DNA of 64,000 bases from Capra hircus (lineage: Eukaryota; Chordata; Mammalia; Artiodactyla; Bovidae). The notes beneath the pieces are model-generated. The model saw only the letters and a list, made by a program, of their open reading frames with translations, was not told where the DNA came from and did no database searches. Each line of letters starts with the position of its first letter. Position 1 is the first letter of the stretch. Both the position numbers and the translations under genes were made by a program. Location of the stretch: positions 28,990,001 to 29,054,000 of the forward strand of contig NC_030836.1 of NCBI RefSeq assembly GCF_001704415.2, read 5' to 3'. Shown piece by piece: positions 1 through 10,368 of this stretch.

Positions 1-106
1 GTGGACCAGGTGGCCCAGCTCCTGAAGGGCAGTCCTGAGCTCCAGCTCCAGTTCTCCAATGATATCTACAGCACCTATCACCTGTTTCCTCCAAGGCAAC
101 TCAGTG
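1..106 (+). CDS. DCPS: DCPS exon 2 (3' part), scavenger mRNA decapping enzyme
   Basis: The window opens in frame inside this exon; its 5' end and exon 1 lie upstream. It encodes about 35 residues (human residues about 91-125) and the first base of the Asp126 codon, ending in phase 1 before a GTAAGA donor at 107. The stretch QLQFSNDIYSTYHLFPPRQL matches the N-terminal domain of DcpS. Asn110 and Tyr113 fall here; in the human enzyme Asn110 belongs to the cap-binding site contributed by the domain-swapped N-terminal lobe. DcpS is a homodimeric HIT-family pyrophosphatase that hydrolyses the m7GpppN cap left after 3'-to-5' exosomal decay, releasing m7GMP, and it acts in both nucleus and cytoplasm. 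Differences from my memory of the human protein are small (Lys for Thr99, Ser for Asn125). The identity is very secure because all five visible exons fit one protein. Confidence 0.97.
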
Positions 107-449
107 GTAAGACGGGAGTGGAGGTGGCTGGCTGTGGGCAGACTGCTGGTGGGGAAATAGGGGAACAATGACCACTCCACTACAGACTTACGTGTTCCAG
201 TTCCAGTGGCCCCATGTGGAAGGATGAGGGGACGCTTGGCATTCTATGAAGACATTTTTGGTTGTTAGAACTGGGGAGGTAGGGTGTTGCTGGTCCCTAG
301 AGGATGGAGGCCAGAGATGCTGCTAAATAACCTACGAAGCACCGGATGGGCCCCCACAACAAAGAAATGGCAATGTTGTCAAGGCTGAGAAACCCCGCTC
401 CATCATGATGTGCTTTGGGGCGGGAGTGTGATTCATAGGAATAATGGTG

Positions 450-645
450 ATTATCCGTACTTCTTAAACCCTTTCTGTTGTACTGGCCACCGGTTTTAAG
501 TATTCTACATGTCTCATTGTATTTAATATTCAGAACAGCCCTATTTTGGTAGGACTTTACAGAGGAGGAAACTGAGGTTTGGGAAGGTTAAGAAAGTTGT
601 CCAAGATCACACAGCAAATAGGTAGCAGAAAAACTGAGATCTTTG
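450..645 (+). repeat. MIR SINE
   Basis: The MIR core is recognisable as 'gaggaaactgaggtttggga' followed by 'aagatcacacagcaaatagg'. It is an ancient mammal-wide SINE and diverged, so its ends are approximate. The rest of 107-1070 shows nothing else. Confidence 0.65.
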
Positions 646-1071
646 ATTGACCAAGGAGTTGCTTTCACCACGTGGCTATGGAATGAGCAGTGTGCCGGGT
701 GCTGTAAGATCAGTTAGTTTCCAGAAGGAACTCACTGTCTAGGGTGGGGGGACAGGGAGTGTAATTGAGGAGGGACTTGAGAAGGGGAGGATTTTGTGGG
801 TTAAGAAGCAGAGATATTTGGTCATTTATGGTTGCCTGAAACACAAGACCTTGTACTCAGTCCAAATGTGATGTGGGACCAGGCAGGCCTTTCCTGCAGA
901 GGTTGGGGAGGCCAGCCTTTCTTCTTCTGGGGGAAATGGCCTGAGCTGTGTTATGGGCAGGCCAGTTGATGTGTACTGAGGTAGGATATCACTTTTGATC
1001 TTTTGTAGTTTTATTACACTTGAACTGAGGGGGAAAAAAAGCAGAGACTTGGGTTTTTTTTCTTTTAATGA

Positions 1072-1192
1072 TTTCTTTTTTGGCTGCCCTGGTTGACATG
1101 TGGGAGATCTTAGTTCCCCAACCAGGGATTGAACCAGTGCCTCCTGAATTATAAACATGGATGCTTAACCACTGGATCATTAGGGAAGTCCC
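1072..1192 (-). repeat. CHR-type tRNA-Glu SINE
   Basis: Reads as the reverse complement of the cetartiodactyl CHR SINE. The right edge 'gggaagtccc' is its 5' start, 'ccaaccagggattgaacc' is the tRNA-like B-box region, and a T-run lies on the left (the A-tail of the minus-strand element). Confidence 0.8.
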
Positions 1193-1242
1193 AGAGATTT
1201 GGTTTTGATCACAAGTATTAATACTTTTTAGTTTATTAAGAA

Positions 1243-1455
1243 CAGCTGATTCATTCTAAAAGACCCTGACACTGGGAAAGATTGAAGGTAAAAGAAGGGG
1301 GCGACAGAGGATGAGATGGTGAAATAGCATCACCAACTCAATGGACGTAAATTTGAGCAAATTCTGAGAGATGGTGGAGGATGGAGGAGCCTGACATGCT
1401 GCAGTCCACGGGGTCACAAAGAGTCTGGCACGACTTAGTGACTGAACAAGAAGAG
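1243..1455 (+). repeat. BovB 3' end / ART2A-like fragment
   Basis: Matches the 3' part of the ruminant BovB LINE: 'aaagaccctgacactggg' near the start, 'cacggggtcacaaagagt' later, and the terminal 'gacttagtgactgaacaa'. It is 5'-truncated and non-coding. The following 1456-1796 shows no clear feature. Confidence 0.85.
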
Positions 1456-1796
1456 GGAGAATATTCCACGCCAAAAGCCATACATGCTGTGAAGTCTTTT
1501 CCTTTCGATGATTAGATTCAGGAGGCAGCTTTGTGGAAAGCATGAGGGGGGCTGGTTGGCCTTGAAGGTTCCTTCTAGCCTGGAAATCCTGGGATCTGCT
1601 TTGCAGCACAGGGCAGTCTTCTAATATCCTCTGTCTTTTTTTGCCCTCCAGCATTTAGGAACAGCTTGGCTTTACAGATATCCTGCCACAGTCTTTTGGA
1701 TAGGTGTAGTCTTTTTTGTACCCCCAAGAAAGGGTGCTGTTGTTGTCCTTCAGAAATGTATGTGAACACTTGATGTGAGACAAGCAAACCTTTCAT

Positions 1797-2213
1797 CAGT
1801 TCAGTTCAGTTCAAAAGCATCAATTCTTTGGCACTCAGCTTTCTTCACAGTACAACTTTCACAGCCATAAATGACCGCTGGAAAAACCATAGCCTTAACT
1901 AGACGGACCTTTGTTGGCAAAGTAATATCTCTGCTTTTTAATATGCTATCTAGGTTGGTCATAACTTTTCTTCCAAGGAGTAAGTGTCTTTTAATTTCAT
2001 GGCTGCAGTCACCATCTACAGTGATTTTGGAGCCCCCAAAAATACAGTCTGACACTGTTTCCACTGTTTCCCCATCTATTTCCCATGAAATGATGGGACC
2101 AGATGCCATGATCTTCGTTTTCTGAATGTTGAGCTTTAAGCCAACTTTTTCACTCTCCTCTTTCACTTTCATCAAGAGGCTCTTTAGCTCCTCTTCACTT
2201 TCTGCCTCAGTTA
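1797..2213 (-). repeat. BovB LINE fragment, rearranged
   Basis: BovB sequence in reverse orientation. The left edge jumps directly from 'cagttcagttcagttcaaaa' into internal BovB, skipping roughly 370 bases present in the copies at 10369 and 41627. The minus-strand frame still reads like the C-terminal part of a BovB reverse transcriptase (for example ESCTVKKAECQRIDAFEL), but the fragment cannot encode a working protein. Confidence 0.9.
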
Positions 2214-3038
2214 GCACTTGTGAAATAGTAGCCGCTGTGACTCTTCTGACATGCCAGGCCCTGTCCTCGTGCTGGGCCTCCAGAGATGAGTGACATACCG
2301 TCTCTGCCCTCTGAGGCCCATATGAGGGAGGTGGCTCCCCACAAGTTACTTGAAAAGGGGGAAATAAACCTTCAGGGTGGGGTCACTTCCTGGATGTAGG
2401 GAACAGCGGTCCTTGTCAGTTGGAGCCATGTCAGCCTCATTTCCAATCCCCAGCAACCAGGCCTACATCAAATGCTCAGTAAATGACCTCTAAAGAGTGG
2501 ATCCCGCAGGCCAGCCTACCCTTTTTTTCCCCTCTGGGGGCCAAGCATTCCACAGCCACCAGGGGGCAGCAAAGCCTCAGTGTTCCTGTGGCCCGGGCCT
2601 CTGGCCTTGGTCCTCAGGCTTCTTGGCCCCGCCTCTTGAATCATAGTCACCAGCTTATTTCTGAGCTGGCCGCCCTCATGATCTTTTCTGGTATTTCTCC
2701 ATTCTTTGGCCAGTTTCTTCTGGTCTGAGGATTTGCTGTTTCCTCACTTATCTCTTCCAGGTTCTCAGCTGACCACAAGGGCCCACCATGGCGGCCCCCC
2801 TGACCCTGTTGTCCTAGGAGAGCACTGGGGGTTGGATTCCCACCCAGCTAAGCGCCCAGACTTCCCCATGATGGGGCCAGGGCCAGTACGTGCTGTGTCT
2901 GAGCTTTCCTGTGTAGTGCAGGGGTCAAGGGCTCAGGCACACCCAGGCTGGGATCCTGGCTTTGCTCTTTACCTCCGCAAGGACCTGAGAGTGTCTGTAT
3001 TCATCCAACAAATTGGGAAGTTGTTGGCCATGTGACAT
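2214..3038. other. Intronic stretch without recognised feature
   Basis: Moderately GC-rich intron sequence. 2220-2300 has a faint L2/MIR3-like phrase ('aggccctgtcctcgtgctgg'). Nothing else could be supported. Confidence 0.5.
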
Positions 3039-3250
3039 GAAGAGCTGACTTATTAGAAAAGACCCCGGTGCTGGGAAAGATTGAAGGCAAAAGGAGAAGG
3101 GAGTGAGGATGAAATGGTCGGATGGCATCACCAGCTCAACGGACCTGAATGTGAACAAACCCCGGGAGGCAGTGAAGGTCAGGGAAGCCTGGTGTGCTGC
3201 AGTCCACGTGGTCACAAAGAGTCGGACACGACTCAGCGACTCAACGACAA
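3039..3250 (+). repeat. BovB 3' end / ART2A-like fragment
   Basis: Same family and orientation as the copy at 1243, ending in 'cgactcagcgactcaacgac'. It is less diverged, with the diagnostic 'gtcacaaagagtcggacacg' intact. Several chance frames across it are not genes. Confidence 0.88.
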
Positions 3251-4451
3251 CTGTGTGCCTGGTGCCAGGTGTGCCCGCGAGGACCTCGGATAGTGTCTCC
3301 TTTGGGCTCACGCGGGGAAGGCAGACAGCAGCAAGGAGACGCACGTCCGCACGACCCAAGAACAGGAAAGGGGCTGCTCGGGCCACAGGCCAGGAACTCT
3401 GCGGACATGACCCCCGCGCTGGGGCCAGAGCGATGGAAAGGAACCAGCTGTGCAGAGAGCTGGTGAGGGGGCGGGGAGAATGTTCTGGGCTGAGGCTGCA
3501 GCACGTGGTCTGGGGGAGGAGAGGAAGGGAGAGGAGGCCGCTGTTTCAGGAGCCTGGTGGGTGGGTGCTGACCAAGGTGTGTGAACCCAGATGAGGCTGG
3601 GGAAGTTGCTGCAGTTGTTTTCTTGTTAAATTAGGTTAGCGCCTGAACCTACGTCAGGATAAGACAGGAAAGGGCATTGTAAAGTTTTTTAACCTCTACC
3701 CACAGTGAGAGGATATATTTTACATTTTGACGCAGCCCGGGGAAATAAATATACGTGAATTGAAGGGAAAGAAAAAGTTCACGAAACAATACCTTTACAT
3801 TGTGTGACATGCGCTAGTATATTCATCTTCATTCCAGTCTTGTCTCTTTCCTTTTTTTTTTAAATACTGGTCTTAACCTCCTAAGTTAATTTAATCACCA
3901 CTATTGTGGTTTATGACTCACTGGGATAAGGCATATAAAGCCCTTAGCAGAGTGGCATATGGTGTGTATTCACAAATGTTTGTCATCTTTTTATTTTTCT
4001 CACCTCTAAAATTACATGAGCCTTAAGTGGAACAATGTATGTAACATATGGAGGAGTGCCTGGCTCTGACCATGGGTGTGTTTCCTTTGTTCCACCGTGG
4101 CCACATGGCCAGTGTGAGGGCCGAACGGGCCAGGTGGCTGGGTCCAGGCGGGTAGAGGCGGGGTCCCCTCCTGCTCTCGCTCTCACGCTCTCGCTGGTCA
4201 ATGGAGCCCTTTCATTGAGAGCTGCATTTCCTTACCTGGGGAAGAAGGGGCAGACAGTAGGGAGAGGGGTGTGACTCAGAAATCCAGACTGCCTCAAAGA
4301 AGGCTATTGTTTTTCTGCTGTTAGAGCAGGGGCGGGGGATCTCAGGTTCAGGGCAAAAGGCTTCTGTGAGTGAGTGAGGCTGGGCCACAGAGAGAGTGAT
4401 CCCGGAAATCGCATCATCTCGTGGCTGTAGGGAACTCCCAGAACTCTAGCC
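3251..4451. other. Intronic stretch, one MIR remnant
   Basis: Unremarkable intron apart from a MIR 3'-end relic at about 3925-3990 ('agcccttagcagagtggcat' followed by 'tattcacaaatgtttgtcat'). No coding signal is seen. Confidence 0.5.
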
Positions 4452-4664
4452 CGGGTGCTCAGTCGTGTCCAACTCTTTGCGACCCCATGGACTGTAGTCC
4501 GCCAGACTCCTCTGTCCATGGGATTTCCCAGGCAAGAATACTGGAGTGGGTTGCCATTTCCTCCTCCAGGGGATCTTCCTGACCCAGGGATTGAACCTGC
4601 GTCTCTTGGATCTCCTGTATTGGTAGGCGGATTCTTCACGAATGGCTCTACCTGGGAAGTCCCA
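4452..4664 (-). repeat. Bov-tA SINE, near full length
   Basis: The reverse complement reads from 'gggacttcccaggtagagcc' to 'agttggacacgactgagcac'. It contains the tRNA-Glu-derived head and the BovA body. Imperfect flanking repeats around 4436-4450 and 4661-4676 ('cccagaactct' against 'cccaggaactct') are probable target-site duplications. Confidence 0.92.
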
Positions 4665-4916
4665 GGAACTCTTAGCTACTGGCTGGTGTTCCTCCTGTGC
4701 CCTGTGCAGAGGTAAAACCCAGGCTCTGGAGAAGGAGCACGTTAAAAGGCCAACCACTCCTGGAAGAGTTTTCCTGGCAGCACAGAAGAAAACTGGAAAC
4801 AGTCCAGATAGCAACTGACAATAGAGTCTGTAAGTAAATCCTGCATGGGCTACTTCTCCATCCAGTGAACACTGAGTAGCTGCGGCTACATGCACTCTTC
4901 CTGAAGGATGACTTCC

Positions 4917-5003
4917 CCGCACCACCCCCAACCCCACCCCCCCTCCACCTCCTCACCCCCACCCTGCCTCCACCCCACCACCACTCCCCCTGCCACCCAG
5001 GGG
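4917..5003. repeat. C-rich low-complexity tract (G-rich on minus strand)
   Basis: Nearly pure C/A/T sequence with many CCC to CCCCCC runs, such as 'caccccccctccacctcc'. The minus strand carries more than four closely spaced G-runs and could form a G-quadruplex. It is low-complexity rather than a clean tandem array. Confidence 0.8.
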
Positions 5004-5314
5004 GCAAGACAGAAAGTATGAGTTGCAAGATTCCGATTAGATACGGTTGAAAAACAAACAGAACTGAACAATACACTGCTTAGGAATGCACACAGGCCTC
5101 ATGAAACCAGGAAGATAAAAAAGAAATGATCAGCCCCTAATTCAGCAAAATGATTATCCCTGTTGGGGGTGACGCAGAGTTCAGATATTATTTGTTTCTA
5201 GGGCTGTGTGCTCCATAAGCGGATGCTCCTTTAGGTCTTTAAATGGAATATATTTTGTATTTATGGACATATACATATAAAATATTTGTGTACTTAGGGA
5301 CTGAATAACTCTCA

Positions 5315-5730
5315 ACATCTGTACATGTGAGAGTTGGACCATAAAGAAGGTTGAGCACTGGAGAATTGATACTCTCAAATTGTGGTGCTGGAGGAGACTC
5401 TTGAGAGTCCCTTGGACAGCAAAGAGATCAAACCAGTCAATCCTAAAGGAAAGCAACGCTGAATATTCTTTGGAAGGACTGATGATGAAGCTGAAACTTT
5501 AGTTCTTTGGCCACCTGATGAAAAGAGTTGACTCACTGGAAAATCCTGATGCTGGGGAAGATTGAGGGCAAGAGGAGAAGGGGACGACAGAGGAAGAGAT
5601 GGTTAGGTAGACTCAGTGGACATGAGTTTGAGCAAACTCCAGGAGATAGTGAAGAACAGGGAAGCCTGGCGTGCTGTAGTCCATGGCGTTGCAGAGTTGG
5701 ACACCACTTAGCGTGACTGAACAACAACAT
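5315..5730 (+). repeat. BovB LINE 3' fragment
   Basis: About 415 bases of the BovB 3' region in forward orientation, from 'catgtgagagttggaccata' to the terminal 'gcgtgactgaacaacaaca'. It is 5'-truncated. The frame is broken and no functional product is expected. Confidence 0.92.
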
Positions 5731-5803
5731 ATATGTGTGTGTGTGTGTGTATACATATATGTGAACATAAAATGTATGTATATGTGTATATACACATGTG
5801 TTA
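5731..5803. repeat. TG/TA microsatellite
   Basis: A (GT)n core followed by TATG/TATA-rich sequence directly abutting the 3' end of the BovB copy. This is a usual place for a simple repeat to grow from a retrotransposon tail. Confidence 0.85.
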
Positions 5804-6474
5804 ATGTGTGCTGTATATTTCCCAATTAAAAATGAAACGCTGGCAGGTCCTTAGAAGGACTGAGAATATACCCTGCTACATTATAGGCCTCTCCCCTCGC
5901 TCTCCAGTTTGGTTTCGAGTCACTCTTGCTGAAAGTGAAAGTGTTCGACTAAGGCCCCTTCCTCCCTCCTGGTTTGGGGCACCAGTAGACTTTCGGTTCT
6001 GCTCCCCTTCTTCTCCTGCGGACGAGGGAGCCCTGTGGTGTGCGGTGCCCACTCGGGGCCGATGCGAGCGGGCAGAGGGGGATCGCGTGTGGTCCTCCCG
6101 CCAGGAGGACAGAGCTGGCCCCAGGCTCCGTGGCTCCACTCCAGCACAGACTGGCACTGGCCTGTCACCCATCCCTTCGGGTGTCCTTGGCGGCCCTCCC
6201 AGCCCAGCTGAGCCAAAGGACAAGCGCTATCTGAACAGTGACCAGCAGAGGAAGCCTGGCCAGACAGGCCTCATCAACACAAGAAATAGTCCAGACTCAG
6301 GGCCAGCGGGCGCTGCCAGGCCAGGTCACAGAATTGCTCTGAGACTCAGTTTCTCTGAATGAAACTCCACATCAGGGGGCTTCTATGTCACAGGATCTTG
6401 GAGAACCATCCTTTCTCAGCTTTGAATAGGACGCAGAGGAGATATTATTCATGTGGTCCTTAAAAGCGCCTTAG
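5804..6474. other. Intronic stretch without recognised feature
   Basis: A GC-rich segment around 5940-6240 has an open frame on both strands. The frame has no family resemblance, no splice context and no codon pattern that I can defend as a gene. Confidence 0.5.
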
Positions 6475-6690
6475 GGGTTCCCAGGTGGCGCTAGTGGTAA
6501 AGAACCTGCCTGCCAATGCAGGAGACGTAACAGATGTGGGTTTGATCCCTGGGAAGATCCCCTGGAGAAGAAAATGGCAACCCACTCCAGTACTCTTGCC
6601 TGAAGAATCCCATGGACAGAGGAGCCTGGAGGGCTGTAGTCCATGGGGTCACAAAGAGTCAGACACGACTGAAGTGACTTGGCACAGACT
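6475..6690 (+). repeat. Bov-tA SINE, near full length
   Basis: Runs from 'ggggttcccaggtggcgcta' through the B-box-like 'gtgggtttgatccctgggaa' to 'cagacacgactgaagtgact'. It is a standard ruminant tRNA-Glu/BovA SINE. Confidence 0.93.
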
Positions 6691-7152
6691 GTTGTTAAAG
6701 TAGCACAGATCATCAGAATTTCGAATTTCAAATGCAGAGTCTGGACGTACTAAATAAGAACGTCAGGAGTAGGCTGGGGCATTTAACAAAGTCCAGTCAC
6801 GTGGTCAAATGGTGCTGAGGCTTATCTGGACAGACAGGCTCTAATACCACTCTCTCCCACCCTGGTTCTGCCTTCCAGAAGTGACTACCATTAAGACAAT
6901 TTCTGGGATTTAGTGCTTCTAGTGGTTTCTTCCAGACAGATAATTGAATAATGTGTTTATGCAGCTTTTCCTTGATTTATCAGATTTTGACATTATTGGT
7001 TTCCCACAGTGGAAGATGGAAGCCTCCTTTATATTTTCCTCACCCCATCTCCCTCCTTCTCCCAGTTTTTGATATTTACATTATTATTTTCAAGCTGTCA
7101 TTGTTTTTTAATTGCCTTGGGAATCCTAATGTATTGAAATCTTTAGTCCTTA
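6691..7152. other. Intronic stretch without recognised feature
   Basis: AT-rich intron. I recognise no repeat, exon or regulatory signal. Confidence 0.5.
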
Positions 7153-7165
7153 TTCCACATACTCT

Positions 7166-7475
7166 GGGCTTCCCTGGTAGCTCAGCTGGTAAAGAATCCT
7201 CCTGTAATGCAGGAGACCCCAGTTCGATTCCTGGGTTGGGAAGTTCCCCTGGAGAACAGATTGGCTGCCCACTCCAGTATTCTTGGGCTTCCCTGGTGGC
7301 TCAGCTGGTAAAGAGTTCGCCTGCAGTGTGGGAGACCTGGGTTTTATCCCTGGGTTGGGAAGATCCCCTGGAGAAGGGAAAGGCTACCCACTGCAGTATT
7401 CTGGCCTGGAGAACTCCATGGACTGTGTATAGTCCATGGGTCACAAAGAGTCAGACACAACTGAGTGACTTTCAC
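7166..7475 (+). repeat. Dimeric Bov-tA SINE inside one target-site duplication
   Basis: Unit 1 (7166 to about 7284) has the tRNA-like head and is cut off at 'ccactccagtattcttg'. Unit 2 (about 7285-7475) starts again with 'ggcttccctggtggctcag' and runs to the normal end. A perfect 13-base direct repeat (ttccacatactct) flanks the whole block at 7153-7165 and 7476-7488. No duplication is seen at the inner junction, so the dimer looks like a single insertion. Confidence 0.93.
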
Positions 7476-7659
7476 TTCCACATACTCTAAATTCTGTCAC
7501 TCTGTCAGGGGAAGTATTGAAATGCCTTTCCTTCCCTTCCCGGTGCTTCTGTCCATCAGCTTTTCTGTCAGCCGTGCTTGTATTTTCCAGGCAGTCCCAA
7601 GACATGGAGGCAAACCACTACAACCATCCGGTTTTTAACTTTCAGTAGAGTATTCAGTT

Positions 7660-7876
7660 CGGCTTCCCTGGTGGCTCAGACAGTAAAGAACCTGCCTACA
7701 GTGTGGGAGACCTGGGTTCGATCCGTGGATGGGGAAGATACCCTGGAGAAGGAAATGGCTACCCTCTCCAGCATCCTTCCGTGGAAAATCCCATGGATAG
7801 AGGAGCCTGGCGGGCTATAGTCCATGGGGGTCACAGAGTCAGACACGACTGAGTGACTAACACTTTCACTTTCATA
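7660..7876 (+). repeat. Bov-tA SINE, near full length
   Basis: From 'cggcttccctggtggctcag' to 'agtcagacacgactgagtga'. It is the third Bov-tA unit in the same direction within 700 bases. No clear target-site duplication was found. Confidence 0.93.
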
Positions 7877-8364
7877 GTGTTCATTTATGTGAGATTCGTG
7901 ACACTTTATCATAAAACAGACTCTGTGTTAGATGGTGGTGCCCAGCTGTAGGCTAAGATAAGTGTTCTGAGCATGTGTGGGGTAAGCCTGACTGAGCACG
8001 ATGCTCCATAGGTTAGGTGTTGCAAATGCATTTTCAACTTACAATGGGTTTATCTGCATGTAACCCCATCGTAAGGTGAGGAGGATCTGTACTCTGTTTT
8101 TGAAAGTACCTAGTCATTTAATCTAATAATTTGTTGAATGGTATTTCCTTTTTTCTTTCTGGAAGTTTTGTTTCTGGAACGCTTTTTCCTGGCTTCAGTC
8201 TGGAGAGCTGGTTCTTGAGGCATGCCTCAGACTCATAACAGACTTCCCTCCACAGCTTTCCTGGGTTAGAGCCACTGTCTGTCTTCTGGGCACTGTGTCT
8301 TTTTCATTTTTGTTTTACTCTGGTTTAGCTGAAGTGCAGTCCTTGTTTACTTAAAGAAAATTTT

Positions 8365-8790
8365 TTTTTTTTTGAGTATAGCTGATTTACAATGTTATGT
8401 TAGTTTGAGGTATACGGCAAAGTGAAATCAGTTATACATATCCGTATCTCCACTCTTTTTCAGATTCTTTTCCCATGTAGGTCATTACAGTGTGGCGTAG
8501 AGTTCCCTCTGCTATACAGCAGGTCCTCAGTAGTTATCCCTTTATATATAGTAGTGTGTATATGTCAGCCCCAGTCTTCCAATCTATCCCTCCCTTCCCT
8601 CACCCCCTGGTTTGTTTGTTCCCTACATCTGTGACTCTATTTCTGCTTTGTAGGTAAGTTCATTTGTACCCTTTTTTAAGATTCCGTATGTAACTGATGT
8701 CATCTGTGACTTACTTCACTCAATACGATAATTTCTAGGTCCACTCATGTGGCTGCAAATTATATTATTTTGTTCTTTTTTATCAAGTGC
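8365..8790 (-). repeat. LINE-1 3' end, reverse orientation
   Basis: 'gctgatttacaatgttatgt', 'agagttccctctgctataca' and 'catctgtgactctatttctg' are hallmark phrases of the artiodactyl L1 3' region read in reverse. The T-run at 8350-8373 is the A-tail of the minus-strand element. It is 5'-truncated. Confidence 0.85.
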
Positions 8791-8963
8791 ATTCCTCAGT
8801 ACTTTCTCAGAAAGAATAAACGGGAGGAAAACTTTGAGCCTTTTGTTTTGCCCTCACTTTTAACTGATGACTCGACTGAGTACAGAATTTGAATTTATTT
8901 CCCCTGCAAACATCAGAGGCATTAATCTCTTGTCTCATGGCATCCATCGTTGCTAGTAAGATA

Positions 8964-9131
8964 CCCCATGGATTGTTGCCCGCCAGGCTCCTCTCCGTGG
9001 GGTTCTCCAGGCAAGAATGATGGAGTGGGTTGCCACGCCCTCCTTCGGGGCATCTTTTCCACCCAGGGACCGAGCCCGTGTCTCCTGCATTGGCAGGTGG
9101 ATTCTTTACCGCTGAGCCACCAGGGAAGCCC
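8964..9131 (-). repeat. Bov-tA SINE, 3'-shortened
   Basis: Reverse-oriented Bov-tA ending at right in 'gccaccagggaagccc'. A short direct repeat 'agtaagata' at 8955-8963 and 9132-9140 marks the insertion. The terminal BovA part, from the 'cacaaagagtc' phrase onward, is missing. Confidence 0.88.
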
Positions 9132-9140
9132 AGTAAGATA

Positions 9141-9854
9141 TCCAACACCAGTTTAATTCTCATTTCTCTGTAGTGAGCTTCATTGTGTTGTTGCTGGATT
9201 TTTCTGTTTTGTTTTGCTTTGTTAGTTTCCTTCTTTGGAAGCGTATGGGATGTCCTCTGGCTTTAGTGTACCGAGGTTTTGTAAGGCTGTGTTTCGGTGA
9301 GACTTCTTTTTTTTTTCCATTCACTCTGCTGGGTACTTTTGGACCCTTTCAGTTCAAAGTGTTATGTCAGCCTTTTACTCTGAACATTTTTTCCTGTTGT
9401 TTCTTTGATAATTTCCTTCTCTCCGTCTCCTTTATTTCCTCTTCCTTGAAATCCTGGTAGTGATTAGACATCCTAGATTGGTCCCATGTGCTGCTTCTGT
9501 CCTGCCCCTGTTCCTATCTGTGTCTTTCCTTTCTGGAGTCTCGTGGATGGTCTTAACATTGTCCTCCAGACCTCCTAGTAAAGGTTTTTATTTGGGAGCC
9601 TCATTTTTAATTTTTCTCCCTCTGGTCCTCTGATTATTTCATTTTCATACCATCTTGCTCTTGCTTCACAGAGGCAAAATTGGGTTGACATTCTCGGACA
9701 CACTAATTAGAATTGTTTTAAAAATTATCTCCTGACCCTTAAATGATCCCGTTTCCTCTGGGATCTGGTTCTGGTTGTTTATTTTGGTCATTCTTTTTCA
9801 TACGCCTGGCTTTCCCTTAGTGTCTGGTGAATGTTCAGTTATATTTTTTTTTTT
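9141..9854. other. Intronic stretch without recognised feature
   Basis: T-rich intron. The short open frame at 9173-9460 translates to Phe/Leu/Ser-rich sequence from T-runs and is not a gene. Confidence 0.5.
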
Positions 9855-9982
9855 AAGTTTTAATTTTTTTTTGGCCATGCAGTACAGCTTGTGGGATCTT
9901 AGTTCCCCCAGTAGGGATTGAACCTGGGCCCTCAGCAGCAGAAGTGCAGAGTCCTATCCACTGGGCTGCCAGGAAAGTCCCT
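9855..9982 (-). repeat. CHR-type tRNA-Glu SINE
   Basis: T-run and 'ttggccatgcagtacagctt' at left (tail side), 'cagtagggattgaacctggg' in the middle and 'gctgccaggaaagtccc' at the right edge, all reverse complement of CHR. Confidence 0.87.
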
Positions 9983-10368
9983 GAATGTTCGTTTGTGTTT
10001 AAACATGAAGAGCCAGGCTGATAGTCTAGCAAACTGAGTTAGGCCTGTTGCCATCATAGGTCTCTCTTGGATGGCGAGCTATGTGGACAGAGAGCAGGGC
10101 TTGCTGGCTGGCCTTGCCTGAGTGTGGAGGTACCAGCCTCCTCTGCAGCGTATATATTCTCTAGTCCACCGTAGCTCATGGACCACATGTGGCCTCCTTC
10201 CTTTTGTGTGGCCTGTAAGATAAGTGTGGTATTTACATTTTTAAAGGGTTAGTTAAGAAAAAAAGAAAACTAAGAAGAATGTGCCAAAGAGGCTGTATGT
10301 AACCAGCAATGCCCCCTGAATTGACTGTCACACTTTGTATGGAGAGTTTGTCTGTCCCTGCTCCAGTC

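Noticed and set aside
5808..6362. 184-codon open frame in intron 2
   Set aside because: Arises in GC-rich intron with an open antisense shadow. No recognisable domain or splice context.
7166..7880. tRNA-like A and B boxes
   Set aside because: They belong to Bov-tA SINE heads, which derive from tRNA-Glu. They do not fold into a complete tRNA and are not tRNA genes. The same holds for all other SINE copies.
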